From assembly GCA_019044685.2 (NCBI GenBank), contig JAGTXX020000004.1, positions 248,001 to 312,000 of the forward strand: a stretch of 64,000 nt of DNA, in the 5' to 3' direction. The position numbers and the translations under genes are program-made. The stretch comes from Nannochloris sp. 'desiccata' (lineage: Eukaryota > Chlorophyta > Trebouxiophyceae > Chlorellales > Chlorellaceae). Shown here in pieces: positions 43,655 to 56,663 of this stretch; position 1 is the first letter of the stretch, and each line of letters begins with the position of its first letter. The notes under the pieces were generated by a model that was not told the DNA's origin, did not search any database, and worked only from the letters and a program-made list of their open reading frames with translations.

Positions 43655-45032
43655 ATGTCTGCCGAGGATAGATGCCTAAAGCTCCTGAAGGAGACAAACA
43701 AACCATATAATGTTCAGGTAACATAAATCCAATTCTGTCTCAATTTCTCATTTAACTTGTTTGCAAAGCCAAAGCATAGTATTCAAACCCGATATTCGCT
43801 GCTAAATAAATTCTGGCTATGCTAACTTACAGGGTGTATCGGACATGCTGGCCTCTCAGGGCGTCAAGAAATCTCAAGCTGAAAAAGCATTAGACGCTCT
43901 TGCAGACAAAGGCAGCATAGTGCGTAAAGAATTTGGCAAGACAAAGATCTACTTCCCTTCTCAAGAAGGGCTCGCTGAGCTTGAACCCGAGGTAAAGTTT
44001 AATAAAGCATTACTTCCTTTTTTATTTCTCTCTCCTTTCAACTTGACCTGGTGCCTGCCTCAACCCAAACCGTGGGCTGACAAGACCTTATCAGCCTACT
44101 GGCCGCCCACGTGGTAGGCCTCCTGGTTCAGGGCGCAGAGGCCGAAGTGTAAGGTCTAATGGTGTTCTATGTCCTAGGTAGAACCCCAGGAGCTTTTCAC
44201 ATCTTTATGATGTATGTGATTGGTGGCGACGGCGGCACCGTTTTTTCTGGCCTTGGTGTTTTTTTTGAGTTTTTACATATATTTTTCTTGATTATTTTCT
44301 TCCTGATTGCACCTGCGTTCTGTCATTTGTTCTCTTGTGATTGGCAGTAGAGCACATTCTCTGTGCTAAAGGCTGTAATTCTCTCTCTCTCTCGTGCCTG
44401 CCTCAACCGTCTTTTCAACCGCCACTGCTCTACTCTAATTTTAATATCAGTCACTTATTCTTTTACTTACAGGAGAAGGCTGCCAAGCTCGAGGAAATCA
44501 GATCTCTTGCCGAACAGGTTAAAAAAATGGATGTAGATGTAGCAGCACTTAGGAAGGGTACGTAACACAATTTCTTTCCCAATTTTTCATTTCAGCAAAC
44601 AACTCCGTACGCTTCACATTACCGAGAAACTTTTCTTCCTCTCTCTCAAGATATTATTATTTTCTTCTTTTTGCAGAGGTGACTGCTTCTAGTGCATCTC
44701 TTAGCGTAGAACAACTGCAAGAGAAGTTCACTTCCCTTCAAGAACGATCTGAAATTCTAAATAAAAAACTCGCATCCCATCGCTCTGGCGCCGGTCCCAA
44801 AATTTCCGCTTCCGACGTCTCTGCCGCAGAAACAAAGCTGCAAAGAATGCTGGATGTATGGTCTAAACGTCGTCGTACCTTTATGAACCTCTGGTCGGAG
44901 ATGTCTGAGAATATAGAGGGGAAGCAAGCAGATATTTTTGAAGATATTGGAGTGGATACGGACGAGGCTGTCGGGGAAACGTTAGAGATGTATAGGAAGC
45001 TACTAGCTAGCAATAAGAAAGGAAAGGTCTAA
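43655..45032 (+). CDS. HOP2: HOP2/TBPIP meiotic homologous-pairing protein
   Basis: Four exons (43655-43717, 43833-43991, 44473-44557, 44677-45032) encode 220 residues, the usual size for HOP2. Exons 1-2 form the winged-helix DNA-binding part (LKLLKETNKPYNVQGVSDML, then KSQAEKALDALADKGSIVRK and FGKTKIYF). Exons 3-4 form the coiled coil (KAAKLEEIRSLAEQVKKMD; LSVEQLQEKFTSLQERSEIL) that pairs with MND1. The final helix includes RMLDVWSKRRRTFMNLWSEM. HOP2-MND1 stimulates DMC1/RAD51 strand invasion, so its intactness argues that the organism has, or recently had, meiosis. Intron 2 is 481 bases, far longer than its neighbours, and holds a duplicated GTGCCTGCCTCAACC (near 44050 and 44395). Confidence 0.95.
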
Positions 45033-45451
45033 ACAATCAGAGAGAGTAAGAATATATGTAGATATAAAAGTGTATAAGCGGATCGTGGTAATAGATAATG
45101 TATTAGGTATAATGTAATGACATAAAAAAAAAAAAAGTTAGTGGCGGCGAGGGGTTTTCCATTGCCTTTTGATTTTGATTTGGGGAGAGAGAGAGGAAAA
45201 TTGGATACTCAGCATGCTTATTGCAAGCACGTTGAGCAGCAACATCAGCTTCATTCATTTGGAGTTCTTCTGCAGTTTGCCTTCCACGTTTCTTATTGGG
45301 CATGACAGGCTCAGCAGCGATGGTGCCAGACTCTGACTCGACGACAACACCGATCTGATGTGCGAGGAAGAAAATTAAAATCAAATTTCTGAAGCTTATT
45401 TAGTTCAAAAGAGCAACTCTTGTTTTCTCCAATTATTACTATAATATAAAA

Positions 45452-46697
45452 ATGAGTCGTCAAGGTCACATTGGTGCCTACCATGCTCGCTTGGCACAGC
45501 GTCAAAGGAATCCTTCATTACAAAATCATGCGGAGAGCACCTCTGCTTCACGCAAGATAGCAATTTCTCAGCAAGGTGCGTTCAAATATAGTAGTTACAG
45601 TACATACAATGCACGTAAATGCATTGGCGCATCTTGATTGACCATTTTTGGGTATCAAACAATACGCATTGTTTTTATTCTCGATTTGTTGATCTTTCAC
45701 GTAAACTTTATACTTCTCAGTCTGACAGAGCTTTTATTCCCTATATATGCAGACTATCTTAACTCAAACCCGCTCCAAGGCTCATCACAGTCCTATAAGC
45801 CCTCCAAAACCTCTCAAAACCGTCAGCACTTGCAGGTGAGCAACTGCTATTTCGGATTTTTTTTTTATTTTTTTGACTTTGCCACCTGGCGCTACTCTTC
45901 GTACCCCTTCGAATCTTAAAATTTCTACCTTTCTATTCCCCTTTATTTTTATTTACAGAAGTCCACCAACGTCTCCGCTCTCTCGGTGCTTTTACAAAGT
46001 AGCACCGCAGCGACTGCTAACCCCGCTGCCGTCTCTTCTTCCTCGTTTTCTTCTCTTTCTCTCTCCCCTAAAGCAGCTCTTTCTGCTTCTCAGTCACCTA
46101 CAAGGCCTCTCTACTCTCCGCTCAACGTGCTGGGATACTTGGGTACACATTCAGCAAGCAGTCAGCACCAAATAGAGCTGTTTAACGAAGCTCAACAAAT
46201 TTCACAAAAGAGCGCCGATGTTGCAGATGATGGTATCTCCCCTTCCTCTTTAGCTTCTTCAAGCTTTGAGGATGACAAAGAGGACCAATTACAATTTCAA
46301 CATGACGACATTGTATATGAAAATGTCTTGCAGCCTCATGATAATAGCTTGAAAGAAGAACAAAAGAAAGAACCGACGGCCTATGAAAAGGCAAGATTAG
46401 AAGCCAAGAGCAAACTTGAGTTTCTGAAGAAAGCAAACCGAAGCAGAAACAGGAAAACCCAGTGCGCCAGAATAGAGTTCAAGGCTTTGTCTGATGCAGC
46501 AAATGCTCAATTGAATGGAGGCATACATCGAACTCAAAACAGAGAGTATAGAGCTCTTGTGCTTGCCGAGAAACGACCGCCAGTCGTTGGCTTCCAAATG
46601 CTTGCCAATCAACTTGTGCCTGCTGGTACTATTACTGCTGCTGGAGCTTCTTCTGACCACCACCACCACCACCACCACCACCACCACCACCACCACC

Positions 46698-46729
<32 letters not shown>

Positions 46730-47419
46730 GAAGACCACCATACTGATGGTAGTTATGAACCTTATGGAAATGAAGAAGATAAAGAAAATCAGAATAACAA
46801 TCTTCGTATCTTGGCTCACACACCCACAAAGCCGGCGCCTCCACCTGCCAGCAGCCCAGCGCTCTTAAATATCTTTGCTGCATTGTCAGTACGCTCAGTA
46901 CCTACACCTGGTTTGCGTCCCTGTAGTAGCTGCATAGATTCTGAGCATGTTTCTCTCCCTCAAAAGGTTGGGATTTTCATCATTCCAGAGAGGCAAAGGA
47001 GGAATTCCTATGTTTTTGAACATAAAAGCGGCGTCACCGCAGCTGCCGTGACCGCCACCAAAGTGAGCACTCCTCTTCCAGAGGCTTCGAATCACGATTC
47101 CTGCTGGGATAAATTTGCACAGGTAGTGAACTGTCCTACAATTGATTTAGAACAAGCAATGGATACAGCCTGGTTTGGCACTGCACATGGCTCTCGTCCT
47201 AAAAGGAGTCTGTGGGGCGGTAGCAAGAGAAGCTATAGCTTTGAATTTACTAATTCTCTGCCTGCCCCTACCACCACTGACACCGCCACCCCCACCACCG
47301 CTGCTGCACCTGCTACTAAGAAAAGTGGCTTTATGTCTCGCTGTGCTTCCAAGTTGGGTTCTTGGGTGAAGAAAGCGACTCCAAAGCAAATGGAATTTTT
47401 AAATGAAGCTCTGCTCTAG
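45452..47419 (+). CDS. Low-complexity protein with poly-His tract and KEN motif, family unknown
   Basis: Three exons (45452-45575, 45753-45835, 45959-47419) encode 555 residues; all joins keep frame. The N-terminus is MSRQGHIGAYHARLAQRQRN. Much of the protein is Ser/Ala/Thr-rich and likely disordered. A basic helix (AYEKARLEAKSKLEFLKKAN) precedes 18 consecutive His codons and six Gln. After it, GNEEDKENQNNN contains a KEN box, and RxxL patterns occur (HARLAQ), which are signals used by the anaphase-promoting complex; short motifs like these can arise by chance. A Cys-containing C-terminus (FMSRCASKLGSWVKKATPKQ) ends in a possible amphipathic helix. It sits beside HOP2 in the same direction, about 420 bases apart. 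I do not recognise the family; a cell-cycle role is speculation. Confidence 0.78.
46658..46729 (+). repeat. CAC/CAA trinucleotide repeat inside coding sequence
   Basis: Eighteen perfect CAC triplets (46658-46711) followed by CAA triplets ending in CAG-type Gln codons encode His18-Gln6. The tract is in frame and uses a single codon throughout, which suggests recent slippage rather than old selection on the amino acid. It is likely polymorphic between strains. Confidence 0.95.
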
Positions 47420-47995
47420 TAAATATACTTGTTCTTCACTGCCCTTACAACTCCCTCCTTGCGAAAGCTGGTATCCAGGGCTTCCTTCTTACTCCCTCGC
47501 TTTGCTTTCCTTCTCGAGAGCTCTTTATTAAACACTGACCCCCCCCCCCCTCCCCGGCCCCCCGGAGTCATCCCGCTTCCCTGATAGCACCTCCACCCCT
47601 ATAGCTATACTGCGTCTCTATTTGATTTCCACTTTTTATTTTATTTGCTTTTTTCTCTTTATTAAACACTGACTCCCCCCACCATGCGTCATCCCGCTTC
47701 CCTGATAGCACCTCCACCCCTATAGCTATACCGCTTCCCTGATAGCACCTCCACCCCCCCCTGCTACCTGTATGAACTATCCTCGCATAGAATTATACTT
47801 TATTTATTCAGCAAATTATCTATCTATCTATCTATCTATATTACACGCCGTATTTGCGATCTATACGCGATCAACACTTTACTTTGGCAAAAAACCCAAG
47901 TACTATTATTAACATGAAAATTAACTTGTACATTCATTCTCTCTCTCTCTTCCTTTGTTTATTTAAAAATAACCATTACAATCAAGTCCCTTACA
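47420..47995. other. Convergent 3' spacer with repeats
   Basis: 576 bases between the stops of the poly-His protein and Furry. It is dominated by the long tandem repeat and a (TCTA)n run at about 47817-47839. No gene was found. Confidence 0.6.
47521..47760 (+). repeat. Imperfect tandem repeat, two full copies and one partial
   Basis: Copy A spans 47521-47609, copy B 47655-47730 and a partial copy C 47731-47760. A and B share CTCTTTATTAAACACTGAC, a C-rich middle, and CTGATAGCACCTCCACCCC with TATAGCTATA at the end. The C-run lengths differ. Copy C repeats only CCGCTTCCCTGATAGCACC. It appears to be a noncoding duplication in the 3' region. Confidence 0.88.
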
Positions 47996-50900
47996 TCACC
48001 ACCCGGCACCACCAGCACTGACATTCCCAGGTAAGAACGGTAACAACTGCTCACCCCCAACACTTTCTACGCCACTATACATTTTTGAACCACTAACCAA
48101 CTCAGCAGACCCAGGGCAGGCATCGACAACTCTTTTCAACGCTTCAGCACAAACTTTATTACTCTCTCCCAGATCATCCATACAATAAGGCCACTCCAAC
48201 ACACCAGCACCACCGTTTACGCTACCAGAGCCAACCCTGCTATCAGCACCATCGTCCTTGAACGCAGCTAATGCTTGTAAGACTTCTAGTACCTTTGGTC
48301 CTAACGGTCCCCCAACTTCAGTCGATAACAACTCAACTAAATGCGAATCTTGGACAAACCAAACAGAAGATTCCCTCCCCAGATCCAATCCCGGAGTATT
48401 AAATATAGCACCAAGACAGCTTAATGCAGCCGATTGATACCGTTCTTCCGCTCGTTGGACCGTTTCCATGAGCCTCTGCACGACAATGCGGGCATACGTA
48501 GGGAATAATACACTGCAAATGACTTCTACAAGGTCTGGTAACCATGACAAGGTGGCATCAGCTCCAGGTGGCGCAGGAGGAGGAGGACCCCTGGAAAGCA
48601 CAGCAAGCACAGCAGCAAGTTGTTCCCAACCCAGCACAGCATACGCAGCAGCCATATCTGCTAAAAACACAGCTGCAGAATCTGCTAATTCTCCTGCACC
48701 GACGTGCACGCAGAGCCAAGGTAAGGAGGCAGCGAGCGAGATGGCCAGACCCATTTCTATGTTGCCAATAATTATCTCGAGACCACCACCACCACCGGAA
48801 TATATCAAATTGCAAGTACCTCCAGAGGAAAGCATGAAATTTGTCGTATCTTGCATTGCAGATATAGGGGAAAGGGACCCCACCACAGAATTACTACCCC
48901 ACTTACTACCACCACCAAATGTCTTTCTATTTTGCCACCCGCAACCACCACCGACACCACCTCTCCGGACCCCAGCAGAGGCGATTTGTCTCGCCACCGC
49001 TGCCATTCCCTCCAAAGCCAGCGCTTCGGTTTCTGTTTGGAAAAGCCCCTTAACGAGCAGTTGTTGTAAGGCGAGCCAGGGACCACCAGCAGAGAGATCG
49101 TCTTCGATGTCGGGAGCGCCAGCAAGGAGACCATTTCCCAGAGGCCATAGTACCCTTTGATTCGTGCTTTTATTTTGCTGCTGCTGTTGTGACTCTTCAT
49201 CGACACTGAGTTTACGAGCCACATTTTTTAGTGAGCTATTTCCAATAAAATCGTTGCCGGAGTTTACTAGCACTGCATCTAAAGGCAAAACAGAGATCAA
49301 AGCAGTCTGCACAGGAGCTGAAGACAGATCCAACGCATCTAGTAATTGAATTAACAGTGCTGCTGCTAGTTCACCTATTCTAACGACGCTGGAGCACAGC
49401 AGGGCCACGCAGGCAGCAAACACGTGCGGGTATACAACAAGCTTTTGTGGTGATGTGTTAGCTAGCAATACTCGTAAAGTGCATAGAATCTCAACTGCAG
49501 TGTCTAATCCCTGCGCAGAAGCGCTTTGTAAACATTTCTGCAGCGCCGCTAATAACGCTGTACACGCTGCAGAGCTTAATTGCGGCCCCAAGGCGCAAAA
49601 AACCTGGTGTGACCGAGATGCAGCATGCCTCGACGCAGCACAGCACGCCCATTTCAATGCTTCAGCAGACCACCGTTCACGTAATGAACTGTCAAAGTAG
49701 AAACAATCGGCGACTATTTGAACGAAAGCAGCGACGTAACCGGCAGACGGGACCCAAGGTTGCGCCAGCGTCGGAAGCTCCCAATTCCACAGAGCCTCAC
49801 CCCCTAGGGACTGTAGATAGCCAATAACACCAGCAACGCGAGCGTAATCAGTACTTGGTGCAGAATTAGAGTTGCGCGCTCCACCGAGACCACCAAATGC
49901 TTGACTAAACCCTCCTCCTGCTCCGTTGCTGTTATTATTGCCTCCACCCCCTCTGCCGTTACGGCCTTCTAAAGGCTTGCACGCCAAAGAATAGAGCAAA
50001 TATTGTACTAATTGACACGCTTCTTGTCTGACCAATGGATTCGTAGAATCAGCGTGCAAGATTGCTATGTGAAGCAAGGCAGGCAAGTGTTGACGCAGTT
50101 CTTCATCTTTTTCACATGCCACTTCGCTCAGGAGGCACAGTGCCACTTCTGGACGAGTTAAAAAATTCCGAGGTGGTGGTGGAGAGAGCATCTCAGGGGT
50201 TGCTGCTGTCGTAGTGATACCTCCAGGGGACATGTCGACAGTATCAGGCCTCTGTTGTTGCTGTGGGGTAGCACGAGAGGGGGCTCCTTGTTGTTCAAGA
50301 GAAGAAGAAGAATAAACACCACCGGCATCACCACCTGATAGAACACCGCTTGTAGGTTGATAGTAACCAGCTCCTGCAGCCATAGGACCAACCCCAGACC
50401 GAATCGTACCAGTATATCCACTGGTATTCTTGCTAGATGGAAAGTTGTTACCCTGGTCAATTGAAGAGCGAGTGCCACGTGGCATACTTCCCGGGGTAGA
50501 AAGTCCACCTGAAGAAATACCAACAGCTGCTGCGCCTGCTACGGCTACAGTATCAACGACAGCTGCACCAGTTTTGACGATTAAATCTAAAGTGGTGCGT
50601 TTGATAGCCATAGCGATGGAGGTAGGGGTCAAAGGGTGGTTTGAGGAGGACGCAGTCGCAGCAGCCACGGCAGCGGCGGCATGGACGGCTAGAGGCTGTT
50701 GTTGAGGAAGAGGTTGCTGAAGAGGGGCTGAGGAAGATTTGTTGTGGAATTCTTTGATCTGTAGACAATGAGGAAAGAGGGAGAAAAGAGGGTTCAGAAG
50801 GAGGAACACATATTTATTAGGCGGAACGAAACGAAAATAAATAATTAATTAGTTAGTTAATTCTTCAGGCAACACAAAGGACGAAAACTAAAAATATAAT

Positions 50901-53900
50901 ACATAATATAGGACTTACCCTGATCCATTCAACTGCTCCAGAAGGTGATACAATTCCTCGTGAAGGCCCAACTGGGGTACCACCACCACCCACCCCACCA
51001 CCCATAGATACAGGCGGCGTTGAACCTCTCCTCCCCTCACCACCACCGCCGCCGACAACACCAGCATCACTACTGCTATATTGTCTTTCGCCCGGCTCTA
51101 TCATCTGCTGCGCAGCTTCATGGGCTAGATGATCAATAGTTTGTCTCGGGGCAACCCGTGAAAGGTACAACGCTGCTTGTTTGCCTACAGCACAGGCTGG
51201 AGAAGGCTGGATACCTGAAGCACCCCACCCTGGCAGACCGGCTGCAGCACCAGCATTGTTAGTACTATTCCCCGCTGCTCCATAGATGCTACTCGTAGTT
51301 GGATTCGCGTTATTAGACTCTGCCATACCTTGATTTATTAAGAAATCTAACGTCGGTATTATATTTCTTCTATTGCTAGCTACCGTCTCCCATAATCTTT
51401 GAGCCACCGGTAAACCTCGTCTCACCCCGTGATGTCCCTGCGTCTGCGCCGTCACTGCACAGAGTGCTCTCAGCACATTGTTGCCCCATTGTCCATCCCA
51501 TCCTCGCCCAAAACTGGCATATTCAAGCCAAGGTGGTAAACAAAGCAGCACTTCCCCACCACCGCCGCCACCTGTGAGAAATCGTGAGAGTACTTCCATG
51601 ACGATGCCATGTGCCAGCTCAGCATGATCACGTGCTAACTGGGAAGAAAGATGCTGTTGGTAGGCTTGATGTGATTCAGATAATGAACCTACAACAACCG
51701 CACCATCAACGACCTCCTCTTCCAGACTACCGTCATTACCGGTACCGCCGCCTGCAGTGGCAGTACCACTGGGTGTTGCTGCAGAGGTTGTTCTTCTACT
51801 ACTAGGTAGTCCAGCAATACCTCCATCTTGATCCCAAACTCTTCTAGACAAAGTACCCAACATACCACGTGCTGCGTCCCGTACACTAGGCATTATATCC
51901 ACTACTTTATGTAATACCAATGTGACTGCCACGTGGGGTTCAATAGGCACAACATTGGCTGCTGTTGTATTAGCAGCGGCACTGTTGCTAGGATTGGACA
52001 TGTACACTTCTGCTAGAACGAGGAAATAAACTGAAGCGACTCGTGGTAAAGGGGAGTAACTGCGGTCTATAAAGACAGAAGCGAGGTCTGTGTTGGATCG
52101 GAGGAGATTGCGTAAGGCAGCACGGGCAGTAAACTCTTTCGGTGGACCCCAAGTAGTTATAGGACCAGAACTAGAAGAGGAAGGTCGTCCTCCAAAGCCA
52201 CCACCAGCATATGAATAATTTCCAGCACCACCACCGCCACCAAGGTGGGGATAGAGTCCTGCAGGGGTATCTCTTGGCGGAGCCAACATCCTATCCAACC
52301 ATGCAATAACACGTCCATTTGGACTCCCTGCGTCGGCATCAAACAACGGTCCTGCAATCATCGCAGCCATTGCTGTCAACGCAGCGTGCTCCAACATTTC
52401 TGCAGAATCCATCATCTCCGATTCCACCATTCTCAGTTGTTCAGAGCCTTTCCCTTTAAAGTGCGTCTTCGCAACTGCAATATGACGACGCAACTCGGAT
52501 CGAAACAATCCTGGAGTTTGTCCATCTTCGCAGTAGAGAGAAAATTTATCAAAAAGTTGTTTTCTGAGCATCGGAGGGAAAGCCTGCGGGGCAACTTCTG
52601 ACAGCTGGAGAGCTGCTTGTCGAGCAATCATACACAAACAGTAGCGCAATCTCTGTATTTCAGTTGATACGTCTACAGTTAATGCTATATATCTCGCTGT
52701 GTCGACGATAAACTCTATAACGCGATCACGCAAGGATGAATTCCGGGAAAGTGAGCCGGTCGGTAAGTTGGAGCACAGCACTCGGAGCACATTTGCATGG
52801 ACCAGACGGGCTTCTTCACGACGATTACGACTTGCACTACCACGTCCACCACCACCACCTCCTCCACCAACTAAAGAACGGGCCCCAGAAACAGAACCAG
52901 ATTGATTAATACCACCACCACCACCACCACCACCATGTCCACCTCCACTGGTTCCGCCATTGTAATCGTCAGCTAACGCCGCAGCTTCTGCAGCTACCAG
53001 TGTATGACATGAAGATTCCATAGAACCCAAAGCAAGGACAGCATAATCAACTCCTGCACGTGCAGAAGCGACCAGAAGTCGTACAAATTCTTTAGACACT
53101 AGTCCCCGGTCACCGACATGGGTAGCATCCAAAAGTGGCGCTGCAGCAGCAATTAACGAATACAACCGCGCTAATTCTCCTCTCAAACCTTCTTGTGGTA
53201 AGACGCGACGACCAGATGGTTCAATAACAATCAAACTTTGTAGTTTTGTAGCTACTTCCACGTGGCACCACCAAGCTGAGCGTTCACATCGTTGCCAGGC
53301 CTCCCTGGTAATTTCACACAACACCCTCGCCCACCGTAAACCCTGAGAATCATCAGCACTTCGTGGACAGGTTAAACACTCAGCAAAGGACGCTTCTAAA
53401 GGGACATGACGCCATTCTCGCCATGTATCAGACCAGGTGCCAAAATCCCAGTAGAATGTTTTTACAAAGGCGTCTCCACTGCTCTCAATAATATCTGCCA
53501 CGTAGAAACTATGTTGATTACTTTCCATATTACTGCTGCTACTTAAATGCGTTGCAGCACTATGTGCTGGGGTTGATGCAGCAGAAGGGTGGAATGCGCT
53601 GACAGAACCAGAGACAGAGGCACTCAAAGCATTCGCACTATCTAGAGCACCACCGCTCCCTCCACTGGCCGGTGTTGTGCCTGTTGAGATTGGACTTAAA
53701 GCAGAAGCAGATCCAAAGGTACTACGCCGTGTATGACGGGGAAGACTAGCGATGGCTGGAACATTCCCGCCCCCACTACCACTACCAGTACCAGCTGTAG
53801 AGCGCCGCACATGGTGAGGTAAGGAAAGCACCGGCGGAGGGTCAAGTTGCAAAGAAACACTCGGTGCCCTTTGATGTTGCTGTTGTTGAGACTGGCCGTA

Positions 53901-56440
53901 ATGGCCACTAGAAGATCTACTCGTAGATAACATACCAAAGGTGCCACCAGCATCAGAGCCACCACCACCACCACCACCACCGCCGCCGGCAGTTCGCGAC
54001 ATCAACGACCGATGCAGTCCTCTCGCTACTCTCAGCAACGCCACCGCAATTTGTCTAATTTCTAAATCCGGGGAACATAACAACGCCAAAAGAGCTCCCT
54101 CTACTCTAGAGATATTATTAAAAATGCCTAGAGAAGAAGGACTAGGTGCTGGCTCTCCAGCTGCAAGCGAAGTGGCGGCATCCACTACAGAAAGTCGATC
54201 CCAATCTCTAAGCATAGTTAATAATAACCGTAGACTATCTTTAATTACGTCAGTAAACTCTTCTTGTAATCGTACAATAAATGTAGCCATCCCTCCAACC
54301 AGTGCATCTCGCATAAGCGGCAATGCAACCATGCAGCGGCGAACGGTATCCACCGCAGCACAGCGCACGCTAGGCTCAGCATGGATTGTATACCCTGGAA
54401 GGTCATCTGCCATACCCCCTGCAGCCCAGGTATCAGGCACAACATAGGGAGTTAATTGTAGAAGGGAGACAAAGACTGGGAGGGCGCTAAGACGGTCACG
54501 TGGCCCAGAATCTGGAGCTGGTCGAGCCGAATTTGTCATTCGAGTGTACCCATGAAGTTGATGACACTGGCCTAATAGTCTCGCTACAGCTGCAGAGACT
54601 GGGGCAACGAGGTGTTGCATGTTATAGGCTTCTAAAGGGTGGTGGCCACTTTTCACCATTTCGAGGCATTGGTCGCACGCTTCCAAAGAAGGAAACCAGT
54701 TTACGTTGGCAGTGGTAGTGGTTCCCACGGCCCCATTGGCGGTGGCTGCCAAAGCCCCAACACTGCTGCTGCTGCTGGCGGTACCTCCCCCAATACTAGT
54801 ACCACTAGACTCACCACCAATTACAGCAGCTTCTAACGCAGCTGCGGTCGAAGGGAGATCCAATACAGGATCCTTCCCTGCTATGTACGTTGGGGCAGCA
54901 GAAAGTACGGACATCAATGATTTCACCCCGGCCATGGAAGATTCCCATGGCTGTGATCCATCTGTAGCGAGTAATTCTAATATCATACCTCGAATACCGT
55001 AATCAGGCAACGTAAAGGCGACTACAGTGCACAATTGCCGCATCAGCTCTACTTGTTCCGGAGCAATCAGGTGGCCCTTGGCGACGCCTTGAACAGCAGG
55101 GCCCACGCTGCGTGCAACCCATTTTGTCAACCGTTCTGTATCACTACGATCACGGAGACGTCTTAGAAAGCAGGAAACGCAGCGGACAAGGCATAATAAA
55201 GCCATATTTGCATTCTTCTTATCCTTCAACTGCTTGTGAAGTAGCTCGACAAAGGAATCTATAGAAGCTACGAGAGCGCTTTCTTCTTGAAGACACGTGA
55301 GAACTGCCACAGCAGGTAAACCCGAACCAATTTGTTTCGCTTGTTTAGTCGTCCAGCGCAGTAACTCTGTTCTCAACAACGCAACAGTAGCAAACCATTG
55401 CTTCCTCAGAGCAGGGTCACAGCCGCTGCCAAAAGTCTCTGGGTTGCTATCATCTGCCAACGGAGCAAGTACAGACGTCATCATATCTGCAATAGCTTGT
55501 TGTAGACGACTTTTCTTATCGGGGGCGACGTGTTTTAGAGGGAAAATATTTTCTAGAAAATTTGTTGCGGAGCGTAGTTGCCTCGGGTTATCTCCATGAA
55601 GCCTAAGGAAGCGAAGCCCGTGGCAGAGGGTATATAGCTCTTGTCGTAGTGGAGAATTGGCTTCTGCTTTGATTCTTAAAGCTAATTCCTTTAAGAACCG
55701 GTCTGTTATTGAATCTAGAGAGACGGCGGAAAGCTTGCCGAGCAGTTGAGATGCCCCAAGAGCGACTCTGTCACGTAATCGGACAAGATCCGGGGTTCTA
55801 CCGTCGACATACTTTTCACCGTTGAGAACCCAGTCAAATCCTAGGTTTTCTAACTCACGGATTGTAGGGAGAGGGACGGAAAAAGGATCGCCACTGACAA
55901 GGCGGAGAGCAGCCTCTAAAAATAACGCTTCGACAATGAGTCGTCTCCTGAGAACGACAGTAGAGTCTGTGGTAGCACGAGAGCTGCCCACTTCCCTAAG
56001 ACTATCAGAACGCCATGTTAATAACTTATCTAGCACAGCAATGCCAGCTTGGGGCGCAGCAACCTGAAGGAGAAGAGGGTTTAAGAATCAGACGGTGAGA
56101 GTGGGGCAGCAATCTTTGAAATAATACTCTAGCCTTTTCTGAATGTATGCCAAGCCAGCAGTTTCCGGTACAATATACCTGTAGACCTTGGAGCACCTTT
56201 TCATAGCTCGCATCAACTACAAAGTCTCCGTTATCCTGCAAACAAAGACAAGTGAAGTGATCGTGATCACATTGGGAAATCGAAAATAAAATCGAGAGTA
56301 AAGAACATATCAACGCCCACAATACTTACCAAAGCAACGCGAGCATACTCCTTGAATTGATAGAGCAGTGCATCTGCTACAGAAGCTGCAAAAGTGTAAC
56401 CAGCACTCCCAGAGGGAGAATGTTGAGCTGGCTTATACAT
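47996..56440 (-). CDS. FRY: Furry/Mor2/Tao3 cell-morphogenesis scaffold
   Basis: Four minus-strand exons (56440-56330, 56235-56179, 56063-50919, 50758-47996) encode 2691 residues. Exon 3 alone is 5145 bases. The N-terminal exons give SVADALLYQFKEYARVAL and DASYEKVLQGLQ, both typical of Furry. The N-terminal domain has RRRLIVEALFLEAALRLVSG, ELENLGFDWVLN, LRQELYTLCHGLRFLRLHG and FLENIFPLKHVAPDKKSRLQ, parallel to plant Furry-like proteins. The remainder is an alpha-solenoid of HEAT-like repeats with long Gly, Ser and Gln tracts, some poly-Gly of eight or more. The C-terminus ends VGGEQLLPFLPG, a conserved closing motif. Furry binds NDR/LATS kinase-Mob complexes and directs polarity and cell separation. 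The first two exons are small and distant from the long frame. Confidence 0.93.
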
Positions 56441-56663
56441 ATTTAAAGCTTAATGCGGCATCTGCCCTTTGCTAAATCATCTATACAAGTTTTCGACTAT
56501 ACACAATGGGGTTTTGTTAAGCGAAACTTGGCTTGTATGTTCGTGAACGCTCGTCCCATGTCCAAAGCGCAACCTGTTCTCAATTTTGTCCTCTATAATT
56601 TCTCGCGATCAGTGCACTTCTGACATTGATTTTACTCTTATGAGATAGATCAAATCAGTCAAG
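56441..56663. promoter_or_regulatory. Divergent promoter region, Furry and FAD monooxygenase
   Basis: 223 bases between opposed ATGs. It includes GGGGTTTTGTT and AT-rich stretches. Both genes probably start here. No defined element was recognised. Confidence 0.4.

Noticed and set aside
45103..45384. Minus-strand frame with acceptor-like start, containing MPNKKRGRQTAEELQ
   Set aside because: A good acceptor sequence precedes it, but the only start would be an ATG ending an upstream exon, the 3' part looks noncoding, and it lies between two plus-strand genes. Not enough support.
46658..46729. Regular short repeat that could be mistaken for a CRISPR-like array
   Set aside because: It is a perfect trinucleotide run inside an open reading frame.
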